Source: Candidatus Bathyarchaeota archaeon
GTDB taxonomy: Archaea > Thermoproteota > Bathyarchaeia > TCS64
Length of the DNA: 26,926 nt
Assembly: GCA_014730055.1 (NCBI GenBank)
Contig: WJIV01000261.1
Span: 1-26,926 of the forward strand
Direction: 5' to 3'
The translations under genes and the position numbers were made by a program. A model generated the notes under the pieces. The model was given only the letters and a program-made list of their open reading frames with translations, was not told the DNA's origin and did not search any database. This document shows positions 7,828 to 14,690 of the stretch, piece by piece (the first letter of the stretch is position 1; every line of letters begins with the position of its first letter).

Positions 7828-8595
7828 ATGAATGAGGAAAAATTACAAGTCGTGAAAAAGGCAGCCGAGATTATCGTTAATTCAAGTTATCTGACATGCC
7901 TCACTGGAGCTGGGATCAGTGTTGAAAGTGGTATCCGCCCTTTCAGAGGACCGGGCGGACTGTGGACTGAAAAAGGAGAACCATCTATGGATGGCTATCA
8001 AAGATTCTTAGACAACCCCGAAGCATACTGGGAGAGAAGGATGCGTAAAGACAGTGAGTTTGCTTCGACAATCCTCAACGCTAAACCTAATCCTGGACAT
8101 TTTGCTTTGGCTGAATTGGAAAAAATCGGTGTTCTCAAGAGTTTGATCACACAGAATATCGACAATCTTCATTATGAGGCAGGTAATAAGAACGTACTAG
8201 AGATCCATGGAAATATGCTTTATCTGAGGTGTATTAAATGTGGTGAGAAATGGAATATAAATGAATTTTATGTTGAGGATATACCACCAACGTGTCCGGA
8301 GTGCAGCGGTATAGTAAAGAGCGATACAGTTATGTTCGGAGAGCCAATACCCCGAGAAGTCTTAAGGAAGTGTTTTGAAGAGGCTGAAAAAAGCGATTGT
8401 ATGATAGTTGCAGGAACCTCAGCTACTGTAGCACCTGCATCAAGTCTACCTTTCATTATTAAAAGAAACGATGGCTATCTGGTAGAGGCAAATATTCGTC
8501 AAAGTGAGATTAGTGACTTGTGCGATGTTAACATATTGGCACCATCAGGTAAATCACTTCCCATTCTAGTTATGGAGATAAAGAGTCTACTTTAG
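7828..8595 (+). CDS. cobB: Sir2-family NAD-dependent protein deacylase (sirtuin)
   Basis: This 255-residue sirtuin removes acyl groups from lysine using NAD. The Rossmann loop GAGISVESGIRPFR (27-40), QNIDNLH (110-115), catalytic His127 in EIHGN, zinc ligands Cys135/138 and Cys156/159, and GTSATVAPASSLP (196-208) are all present. The helix that carries the Y-x-x-R of class III desuccinylases reads NPEAYWERRMRK. With no gap, R and K fall where Y and R would be, so desuccinylase activity is not predicted. It follows the ETF genes by 33 bases on the same strand and may control acyl-CoA enzymes; that is inference. Its last 9 bases overlap the convergent deacetylase gene. Confidence 0.94.
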   Translation: MNEEKLQVVKKAAEIIVNSSYLTCLTGAGISVESGIRPFRGPGGLWTEKGEPSMDGYQRFLDNPEAYWERRMRKDSEFASTILNAKPNPGHFALAELEKIGVLKSLITQNIDNLHYEAGNKNVLEIHGNMLYLRCIKCGEKWNINEFYVEDIPPTCPECSGIVKSDTVMFGEPIPREVLRKCFEEAEKSDCMIVAGTSATVAPASSLPFIIKRNDGYLVEANIRQSEISDLCDVNILAPSGKSLPILVMEIKSLL

Positions 8596-9378
8596 CTTAC
8601 TTCTTGTCCAGTCAGATACCTCTTTACAGTTTGCAAACCATACATCACCCTTATCCTTCATTTCTGTTAACAGTTTATCCAGCATCTTGAGTCGAGATAT
8701 TCTCCCAATGCACTGTGGATGGAATGTCAAACCAAAATATCTGCCTAACTCGTGTATTCCTTCAAATTCCGGTTTCCAGATATCATAGACCTGATTGATT
8801 GTCATTCGATGCGTTTCAAAGTGAGGCCAATCATCAAGAAGCCATTCGACAGGTAGCTCTACTAAACCAGTGTCTTTACCCCTCCATTTAAGCATGTATG
8901 GCATGTCAGAGTCCATAAAGTTGGAATCATACTCGAATCCAAGTTCCCGGATAAGACCTAGAGTACGATCGCTAATTAACCAGTAGGGAGCTCTGAATCC
9001 CACAGGTTTTACACCTATCCTCTCGAAACTGTTGAGGCTTTTTTCAAAGACCCCCCTTTCAGACTCCCAGGAGATCTCAGCAAGCCTCTCATGTAGATAT
9101 CCATGAGCAGCCATCTCATGCCCTCTTGAGACAATTTCTGAGCAGCTATCAGTAAAAACATCAACCGTCCAGCCTGGTGTGAAGAAAGTAGCCTTGATCT
9201 CATGTTTATCCAATAGATCAAGTATCCGTTCAATAGCAACATTTGGAGCGAATCTTCCCCTACTCTGTGCGACGATATCCAAAGGTTCCCTCCTGATTAG
9301 TGCACTATTAGAGTCATAGTCGAAGCTGATATTTACGCAACATTTGTAGCCTTCTGGCCAGTATTCTAAATCAACCAT
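8587..9378 (-). CDS. Polysaccharide deacetylase family protein (NodB/CE4, HpPgdA/PuuE-like)
   Basis: This 263-residue CE4-fold hydrolase has the metal-binding triad: SFDYD (Asp20/22) and H92-x3-H96 in AHGYLH. GFRAPYW and LTFHP carry the active-site Arg and the late His. The opening WPEG...SFDYD and the GRFAPNVAIERILDLLD helix match the cytoplasmic HpPgdA/allantoinase-like branch. There is no signal peptide or membrane anchor, so it acts in the cytoplasm, perhaps on a cyclic imide, allantoin-like or N-acetylated small molecule rather than on a cell-wall polymer. It is divergent from the gamma-glutamyltransferase-family gene across 78 bases, which suggests a shared pathway or control. Confidence 0.9.
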   Translation of the reverse strand: MVDLEYWPEGYKCCVNISFDYDSNSALIRREPLDIVAQSRGRFAPNVAIERILDLLDKHEIKATFFTPGWTVDVFTDSCSEIVSRGHEMAAHGYLHERLAEISWESERGVFEKSLNSFERIGVKPVGFRAPYWLISDRTLGLIRELGFEYDSNFMDSDMPYMLKWRGKDTGLVELPVEWLLDDWPHFETHRMTINQVYDIWKPEFEGIHELGRYFGLTFHPQCIGRISRLKMLDKLLTEMKDKGDVWFANCKEVSDWTRSKLK

Positions 9379-9456
9379 AATACTACTAAGAAATATCGAT
9401 ATAATAAATTACATATCCCCGTTAACCTTATGTCTTACCCCACATAATCGAGCACT

Positions 9457-11064
9457 ATGTTATTCAACTCCCGTAGATCCCCCGTGTATGGAGCGAATGG
9501 TATGGTTGCAAGCAGCCAACCTTTGGCATCCATGACGGGTATAGAGATTCTAAAAGAGGGGGGCAATGCTGCAGACGCAGCTGTTGCCACTGCTGCTGCC
9601 CTTAACATGACAGAGCCCACAAGTACTGGAATAGGAGGAGATTGTTTCTGTTTATTCTTCGACGCATCTATAAAAAAGGTGAAAGGCCTAAACGGTAGTG
9701 GAAGAGCTCCCTCAGGTTTAACTCTGGAATACCTAGAATCCATAGGAATAACTGATAACCTCCCCCCATTCAGTGTTCATACCGTAACTGTCCCAGGAGC
9801 AGCTGCGGGTTGGGTAGATACTATTGAGAGATTTGGAACCATGACACTGGAAGAAGTCCTGACTCCTGCAATTGAATTGGGAGAAAAAGGATTTCCAGTC
9901 AGCCCTATAACTGCTCATGCATGGGAACGTGGAATACCACAGTTAAAGAATGGCCCCCATTATGAAGAGCTTCTAATTGAAGGCCGAGCGCCAAGAGCCG
10001 GAGAGATTATGAAGAACATAAACCTTTCAAAGACTTTTAGAGAGTTAGCGGAGCACGGAAAATCTGGCTTCTATGAGGGAAAGATAGCGGAGGAGATTGT
10101 CAGAGTTCTCTCTGAAATGGGAGGTAAAATGACTCTCGAAGATCTAAAGAAGCATAATAGCATATTTCCGGATCCAATTAAAACTAACTATAAGGGGCTA
10201 GACGTGTATGAGATTCCGCCAAATGGGCAAGGTATCACTGCTCTTCTAGCTCTAAACATCGTAGAAGAGTACGATTTTACCGGAATCGAACACGGATCAT
10301 CGATGCACCTTCATATTCTTATAGAGGCGATGAGACTTGCATTCTCCGATACAAGATGGTTTGTTGCGGATCCAGAAGTTGTTGAGGTACCAATAAAGCA
10401 GCTTCTAAGTAAGGATTATGCAGCGGATAGAAGAAAATTGCTGGACAAGGAGAGAGCGAGCATTGATGTATTAAGGGGTAGCCCAACAGCAGGTTCAGAC
10501 ACCGTGTACTTTTGTGTTGTAGATGGAATGGGAAATGCTTGTAGCTTTATCAATAGCAATTATCGCGGGTTTGGTACAGGGATCATACCAGAGGGAACCG
10601 GGTTCACACTACAGAATAGAGGAGCTAATTTTAGTCTGGATCCTGAGCACCCCAATAGGTTGCAGCCAAATAAAAGACCATATCATACGATTATACCCGG
10701 AATGGTCTTAGAGGATGGTGAACTTTTTGCTCCTTTTGGTGTGATGGGGGGATTTATGCAGCCACAGGGACACTTACAGGTGATAGTAAATATGATTGAT
10801 TATGGTATGGATCCACAGCAGGCTCTCGATGCCCCACGGTTTTGTATTCTTGATGGAACAAGTGGGGGTAAGGTATATCTTGAAAAACCTATAGGTATTG
10901 ATGCAATTAGTAAACTTGCTGCAATGGGACATAATGTCGTTCCAGTATATGGATCAAGAAGAATAGTTTTCGGTAAAGGTCAGATCATTAACAGAAATCC
11001 CAATACAGGGGTTCTTACTGCTGGTTCTGATCCGAGATCAGACGGCTGTGCAATTGGTTGGTAG
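9457..11064 (+). CDS. Gamma-glutamyltransferase/cephalosporin-acylase family hydrolase
   Basis: This 535-residue Ntn-hydrolase precursor splits itself before the nucleophile Thr349 (GSDTVYFCVVD). It has the EGGNAADAAVATAAALNMTEP and GIGGDCF blocks of the large subunit, and GTGFTLQNRGANFSLDPEHP, KRPYHTIIPGM and FGVMGGFMQPQGH in the small one. The DTVY junction and QNRGANFSLDP segment resemble the YwrD-like cytoplasmic branch rather than exported GGT; no signal peptide is present. It would hydrolyse or transfer a gamma-glutamyl or related amide group. Archaea usually lack glutathione, so the substrate is unclear. The start ATG fits the first beta strand. The TATA element is ambiguous. Confidence 0.93.
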   Translation: MLFNSRRSPVYGANGMVASSQPLASMTGIEILKEGGNAADAAVATAAALNMTEPTSTGIGGDCFCLFFDASIKKVKGLNGSGRAPSGLTLEYLESIGITDNLPPFSVHTVTVPGAAAGWVDTIERFGTMTLEEVLTPAIELGEKGFPVSPITAHAWERGIPQLKNGPHYEELLIEGRAPRAGEIMKNINLSKTFRELAEHGKSGFYEGKIAEEIVRVLSEMGGKMTLEDLKKHNSIFPDPIKTNYKGLDVYEIPPNGQGITALLALNIVEEYDFTGIEHGSSMHLHILIEAMRLAFSDTRWFVADPEVVEVPIKQLLSKDYAADRRKLLDKERASIDVLRGSPTAGSDTVYFCVVDGMGNACSFINSNYRGFGTGIIPEGTGFTLQNRGANFSLDPEHPNRLQPNKRPYHTIIPGMVLEDGELFAPFGVMGGFMQPQGHLQVIVNMIDYGMDPQQALDAPRFCILDGTSGGKVYLEKPIGIDAISKLAAMGHNVVPVYGSRRIVFGKGQIINRNPNTGVLTAGSDPRSDGCAIGW

Positions 11065-11084
11065 AGACAATAAAAAACTCACCC

Positions 11085-11092
11085 TATTTTTT
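11085..11092 (+). promoter_or_regulatory. TATA-like box for asnS
   Basis: A TATTTTTT stretch is centred about 28 bases before the ATG at 11117, which suggests a leaderless mRNA and supports that start over Met9. Confidence 0.4.
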
Positions 11093-11116
11093 GAATGATC
11101 GGAAAGAGTCTTTAAG

Positions 11117-12451
11117 ATGTACAGTGTATCCAATGTCAATATGTCTGGATTCGCGAAGGCAATCGATATTTTAGAAGGAAAATATGAGGACGGGGAAGAG
11201 GTTCAAGTTCGCGGGTGGATATACACTAGTAGAAGTAGTGGTGGAATTCAATTCTTAGAACTTAGAGATGGAGATGGCGTGGTCCAGTGTACGCTTAATA
11301 GACGAATCATTGACGATGAAGCATTTGATTATATAGAGAAGTTGCCTATCGAGACCGCCCTAGAACTTACGGGAAAGGTTAGAGAAGATGAGAGAGCCCC
11401 TGGTGGTTGGGAGATTAGGGTTACTAATATTGGTGAGGTCTACGAGGCACAGAGAGATTATCCAATTGTGAAAAAGGAGCAAGGCACTGAGTTCCTTATG
11501 GATAACAGACATCTATATGTGAGAGAGCCCTATCTGCAAAATATATTTCAGATTAGAGCCAATTTCATGGAAGCTGCACGTGAATTTTTCAAGGAAAACG
11601 AATATACGGAAACTCAGAGCCCAATGTTTATGACAGCTAGCGTTGAGGGGGGTTCGACCTTGTTCAATGTTGAGTATTTTGAGAAGGAAGGCGTATACCT
11701 CAGTCAAAGTTGGCAACTTTATGCAGAAGCCATGATATGTAGTTTAGGTAAAATTTACACCATTGCCCCTAGTTTTAGGGCCGAACCGCATAGGACAAGA
11801 AGGCATCTATCCGAGTTCTGGCATCTCGAAGTTGAGGAGCCGTGGACTGACTTGGAGGGTATAATGGGTGTGGGGGATCGATTAGTAAGTTATATATCTA
11901 ATGTCCTAGGACAGAAAATGACTGACAAAGTAAAGAGAGCAGGTGGTGACCCAGAATACCTAGCGAATTTAGAGCCCCCTTTCCCTAAGATATCTTATGA
12001 TGAGGCAGTTGAGATTGTTCAGGATGCTGGTGTTGAGATGTACTGGGGGGATGACTTTGGGTGGCAGCAGGAGGAGCCTTTAACACAGGAGTTCGAGAAA
12101 CCTTTCTGGGTTGTTGGGTTCCCAAGCGGAATAAAGCCATTTTACCATATGCCTGATCCTGATAGGTCAGATGTTACGCTTAGTGCTGATTTACTTGCAC
12201 CAGATGGATATGGTGAGATCATAGGTGGTGGGCAGAGGGTCCATAACTATGAACAGCTTTATCAGAGGACACTGGATGATGGACTCGATCCATCAAACTA
12301 TGAATGGTATATGGATCTTCGTAAATGGGGTACAGTTCCCCACAGTGGGTTTGGTCTAGGTATTGAAAGAGTGATCATGTGGATGCTCAAGCTAGAGCAT
12401 ATACGTGATACTATACCATTCCCAAGGGATATGCGAAGAGTCTATCCCTAA
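11117..12451 (+). CDS. asnS: Asparaginyl-tRNA synthetase (archaeal type)
   Basis: This 444-residue class IIb synthetase charges tRNA-Asn. An N-terminal OB anticodon-binding fold (about 28-110, VRGWIYTSRS, FLELRDGDGVVQ) precedes the catalytic core. Motif 2 is FRAEPHRTRRHLSEFWHLE (220-238) and motif 3 is GFGLGIERV (411-419). The EGGSTLFNVEYF loop and the KPFYHMPDP, SADLLAPDGYGEIIGGGQR block match archaeal AsnRS rather than AspRS, so the cell need not make Asn-tRNA by amidation. The ATG at 11117 was chosen because the upstream TATA spacing fits; Met9 is the alternative. The next gene follows after 38 bases with its own TATA-like box. Confidence 0.94.
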   Translation: MYSVSNVNMSGFAKAIDILEGKYEDGEEVQVRGWIYTSRSSGGIQFLELRDGDGVVQCTLNRRIIDDEAFDYIEKLPIETALELTGKVREDERAPGGWEIRVTNIGEVYEAQRDYPIVKKEQGTEFLMDNRHLYVREPYLQNIFQIRANFMEAAREFFKENEYTETQSPMFMTASVEGGSTLFNVEYFEKEGVYLSQSWQLYAEAMICSLGKIYTIAPSFRAEPHRTRRHLSEFWHLEVEEPWTDLEGIMGVGDRLVSYISNVLGQKMTDKVKRAGGDPEYLANLEPPFPKISYDEAVEIVQDAGVEMYWGDDFGWQQEEPLTQEFEKPFWVVGFPSGIKPFYHMPDPDRSDVTLSADLLAPDGYGEIIGGGQRVHNYEQLYQRTLDDGLDPSNYEWYMDLRKWGTVPHSGFGLGIERVIMWMLKLEHIRDTIPFPRDMRRVYP

Positions 12452-12458
12452 TCTCAAC

Positions 12459-12467
12459 TTATTTTAA
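12459..12467 (+). promoter_or_regulatory. TATA-like box for the 120-residue Cys/His protein
   Basis: TTATTTTAA is centred about 27 bases before the ATG at 12490, again the leaderless spacing. Confidence 0.45.
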
Positions 12468-12489
12468 TCGCCCCTCTTGAAGTTCAATT

Positions 12490-12852
12490 ATGTATTGGCT
12501 TAGGGTAAGTATAGGAGATAGCGATCACAGGCTTCATAGGTATGACTGCCCGCACATTGTACCAGAGGAATCAGAAGATATCGGAGTAGGAGAATTGAAG
12601 GAGGATGGGGGATGGCTAAAATTTGATTCGGCGGGTGAAGCCATGAAGTATATTAAAGATGAACGCCTACCCGGAACCATAGACATGTGCAACTTCTGTA
12701 AACCACTAGATGACCTTAGAACTGAACCCATGGCCACACTGAAGGTTGAACAGGCAGAATCAAATACAGACCAAAACTCTAAAGTGATAAAAATAACTGA
12801 TACCAAGTCTATATGGAAAAGATTATCCAAAAGATTTCTCGGTGAAAAGTAA
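12490..12852 (+). CDS. Unknown small Cys/His protein, probable zinc binder
   Basis: I do not recognise this 120-residue protein as a named family. It has an N-terminal HRLHRYDCPH segment (His13, His16, Cys20, His22), a tryptophan-phenylalanine patch before SAGEAMKYI, and CNFCKP with Cys67 and Cys70. The pattern of H-x3-C near the start and C-x2-C about 45 residues later resembles the small Ada-like metal-binding module seen as YHxxxC...F-s-s-x-x-E-A...C-x-x-C-K-P. The remaining 50 residues are polar, with a basic C-terminus (KRLSKRF). It lies just after asnS and converges with the DUF998 gene, 2 bases away. Zinc binding is inferred from spacing alone. Confidence 0.75.
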   Translation: MYWLRVSIGDSDHRLHRYDCPHIVPEESEDIGVGELKEDGGWLKFDSAGEAMKYIKDERLPGTIDMCNFCKPLDDLRTEPMATLKVEQAESNTDQNSKVIKITDTKSIWKRLSKRFLGEK

Positions 12853-12854
12853 TT

Positions 12855-13427
12855 CTATTCGATCGATCTATTTATCATCCAATAAGCAATTGGCATTTGC
12901 CATATAGTTAAAAAGATCAGGGACACAAGTTCTTTTACACCATTCACTGGCCCCCCTATTATCCATATGAGGATGCTTCCTGCTCCGGAAATAAATCCAA
13001 TTATCGCTCTCTTTTTTAGTTTGAAATCCAGTAAGTTTAGGCTATAAGTGAACATAGATAATGGTATCAATGTAAATAATGTCACTGAAAAGTAATAATG
13101 CCAAGGAGTCACATTGATCGTCACTAAACTTAAGGACACAACTATAATACTTGTTACTAGATACATTATACTACCAAGAATACCTTTAAGGTCCTTTTTT
13201 CCCATCTCCCATAAACCTGTACTGAAGAGCATCATTAATGCCCCAGACATTAGAAGTCCGCTGTTAAAGAGAACAGCCCCAAACCCTCCTGTGCCTAACT
13301 CACTCAGTGTCTGAGTGGTAATATCGTATCCAGGTGTGAAGTATATACTCAAGTAGAGCATTAATAAACCGAGAATAGGGGAAAGGATGCCAAAATATCC
13401 CATTATACGGATAATTTTCGTATTCAT
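12855..13427 (-). CDS. DUF998 family integral membrane protein
   Basis: This 190-residue protein has about six membrane segments. The SELGTGGFGAVLFNSGLLMSG region (about 42-62) is the family hallmark of DUF998, whose function is unknown. It starts 30 bases downstream of the QueT-family transporter on the same strand and may be co-transcribed with it. The ATG at 13427 precedes a short basic stretch (NTKIIR), consistent with a cytoplasmic N-terminus. It is convergent with the small Cys/His gene, leaving a 2-base gap. Confidence 0.85.
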   Translation of the reverse strand: MNTKIIRIMGYFGILSPILGLLMLYLSIYFTPGYDITTQTLSELGTGGFGAVLFNSGLLMSGALMMLFSTGLWEMGKKDLKGILGSIMYLVTSIIVVSLSLVTINVTPWHYYFSVTLFTLIPLSMFTYSLNLLDFKLKKRAIIGFISGAGSILIWIIGGPVNGVKELVSLIFLTIWQMPIAYWMINRSIE

Positions 13428-13457
13428 GAAGAAAACATGTGTTTGCCTACCTATAAG

Positions 13458-13967
13458 CTAAGTGAAATTGTCATTAAACTGCTTAAGATAACCAGTCTTT
13501 ATCAAAGTCTTGACTAAACCGACCCCCAGAATACTAATAGCTATTAGGCTACTGAGTGTAATGCTTACAATCATAGCTAACCAGACTGGTAAATATTGAC
13601 TTAATACATTTGGGGGAGGGAAAAATAACCAAAGATAACCCCCAACAATAGAACCAATTATAAATGAACCAACCACAGAGGCGACTATTAGATTGTCCTT
13701 ATACTTATAGATGATATAGGAAGAAATTAGATTCGCAATAGATCCGAGTATAATGTCAATAGGGCTTAGGAACCAGTAGAAATTACCTACAAGAGTACCT
13801 AATGAAACACCTATAATTACAGGTACTCCGAAAACTGCAGAAAATGGGATTAAAGCGTCAGCTAGTCTAAGCTGGACTGGTCCAAAACTAATTGGGGCAA
13901 ATATAATAACCATAGTCGCATAAAGAGCAGCGAATACTGCTGCTAACGTTAACTCTCTTGTATTCAT
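13458..13967 (-). CDS. queT: QueT-family transporter (COG4708)
   Basis: This 169-residue membrane protein has five or six hydrophobic segments. Its N-terminal LTLAAVFAALYA helix and FAPISFGPVQLRLADAL (23-39) are the family signature. QueT proteins are thought to be substrate-binding (S) components taking up queuosine precursors such as preQ1; in archaea preQ0 for archaeosine would be a comparable ligand. The substrate is inferred from the family, not shown. The reading frame is open upstream to a GTG at 14036, but the 23 extra residues are polar and unlike the family. The ATG at 13967 has a perfect AGGAGG (13981-13976) 8 bases upstream, so I use it. Its leader is described separately. Confidence 0.88.
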   Translation of the reverse strand: MNTRELTLAAVFAALYATMVIIFAPISFGPVQLRLADALIPFSAVFGVPVIIGVSLGTLVGNFYWFLSPIDIILGSIANLISSYIIYKYKDNLIVASVVGSFIIGSIVGGYLWLFFPPPNVLSQYLPVWLAMIVSITLSSLIAISILGVGLVKTLIKTGYLKQFNDNFT

Positions 13968-14031
13968 TCCAATATCCTCCTTACTCCGGGATTTATTCAG
14001 CGGAACGGGTAGGAGGTCCCACTCACCCGCC
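13968..14031 (-). promoter_or_regulatory. Structured queT leader, candidate riboswitch (preQ1-II-like pseudoknot)
   Basis: Read on the minus strand, this leader of about 64 bases is roughly 55% GC in an AT-rich setting. A stem forms from CGGGT (14029-14025) and ACCCG (14010-14006). Its 14-base loop ends in CCTCCT (14016-14011), exactly complementary to the Shine-Dalgarno AGGAGG (13981-13976). A small hairpin, TCCG (14004-14001) with CGGA (13988-13985), fits between them. This is an H-type pseudoknot with an embedded hairpin and a sequestered SD, the same topology as bacterial preQ1-II riboswitches, which lie upstream of COG4708 genes. The sequence itself does not look like the known consensus. 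Folding is by eye. Confidence 0.55.
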
Positions 14032-14052
14032 ATCACTCAAAGGCAGCTACTA

Positions 14053-14060
14053 TTTTAAAA
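14053..14060 (-). promoter_or_regulatory. TATA-like box for queT
   Basis: TTTTAAAA is centred about 90 bases before the queT ATG. A start site about 25 bases downstream falls near 14031, giving a leader of about 64 bases, far longer than those of neighbouring genes. Confidence 0.45.
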
Positions 14061-14074
14061 AGATAATTATACGA

Positions 14075-14094
14075 ACAAAGAAAACATTCTTTGT
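14075..14094. repeat. Inverted repeat upstream of queT promoter
   Basis: Arms ACAAAGA (14075-14081) and TCTTTGT (14088-14094) are a perfect 7-base inverted repeat with a 6-base spacer, 15 bases beyond the queT TATA-like box. It could be an operator or activator site, or a weak terminator hairpin of the minus-strand gene ending at 14193. Confidence 0.4.
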
Positions 14095-14192
14095 CAATAT
14101 TAATGAACTACAGACTATTAATTAAATTTAAGAAATGCTTTTTTTAGTAGGTTAGTTTATGGGTTTCACCTTTCCCATTCGTGCCTAACCTC

Positions 14193-14486
14193 TTACCTAC
14201 AACTGAGTTGAATTATCTTACTCCTAATCTCGAAGACTCTACGCTCTATAACTTTCTCGAATTCCTCCATCTCCTCAAGTTTTATTGGCTCTTCATTGTG
14301 CATCTTATAGTTAACAAAAAAACTGAAAGCCTCGGAATAAATTTTACCGAACATAGCACTCTCAGCTGACTTTATCATCCCCAACTCTTCAAATTTTTTA
14401 AATGTGTTATAACTGAGTTCGAGTCTATTTTCACAAAGTTCATCATCAATTGCATGTTCGATTACACCACGAGCCATAGCTTCCAT
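14193..14486 (-). CDS. Unknown 97-residue helical protein
   Basis: I do not recognise this protein. It is predicted mostly helical, with acidic stretches such as EEPIKLEEMEEFEKVIERR near the C-terminus and a Phe/Tyr-rich centre (AFSFFVNYKMHNEE). It has no membrane segment, and its two cysteines (about residue 19, and one near the C-terminus) are not spaced as a metal site. The frame extends 3 codons further to a TTG; the ATG at 14486 is used, with Met at residue 4 as an alternative. It stands alone between the queT promoter region and the divergent PHP gene. A purely chance reading frame cannot be excluded. Confidence 0.5.
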   Translation of the reverse strand: MEAMARGVIEHAIDDELCENRLELSYNTFKKFEELGMIKSAESAMFGKIYSEAFSFFVNYKMHNEEPIKLEEMEEFEKVIERRVFEIRSKIIQLSCR

Positions 14487-14690
14487 TGGAATCAAAAATT
14501 ATCTCAACTATTAGATTAAAAATAATTGAGGAAGTGTAAGACATACATTAAAAACAGGTGAATTTTAACTAAGTTTATTAGAGAACTATATTATGAAGCC
14601 CAATTACATTTTTTAGAAGTAAAAAGGGGTTTACTTTCTATAATCTATATTGAAATCAACTATAAGTGAGGACATGAGATATCTAGGAGT

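Noticed and set aside
8050..8070. Classing the sirtuin as a class III desuccinylase
   Set aside because: The Y-x-x-R pair is not in register in an ungapped alignment; evidence is too weak.
8488..8503. Second copy of TTCGTCAA inside the sirtuin gene
   Set aside because: It is a single arm inside coding sequence without a matching inverted arm, so it is probably chance.
9015..9242. Minus-strand 75-residue frame in the deacetylase region
   Set aside because: It is an alternative frame inside the deacetylase gene and has no recognisable domain.
13968..14036. Upstream extension of the QueT protein from GTG 14036
   Set aside because: The 23 added residues are polar and unlike the family, and the ATG at 13967 has a perfect Shine-Dalgarno sequence at the right distance.
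14181..14369. Plus-strand 62-residue frame
   Set aside because: No family features; lies antisense to the possible 97-residue gene and is not supported by an RBS or promoter.
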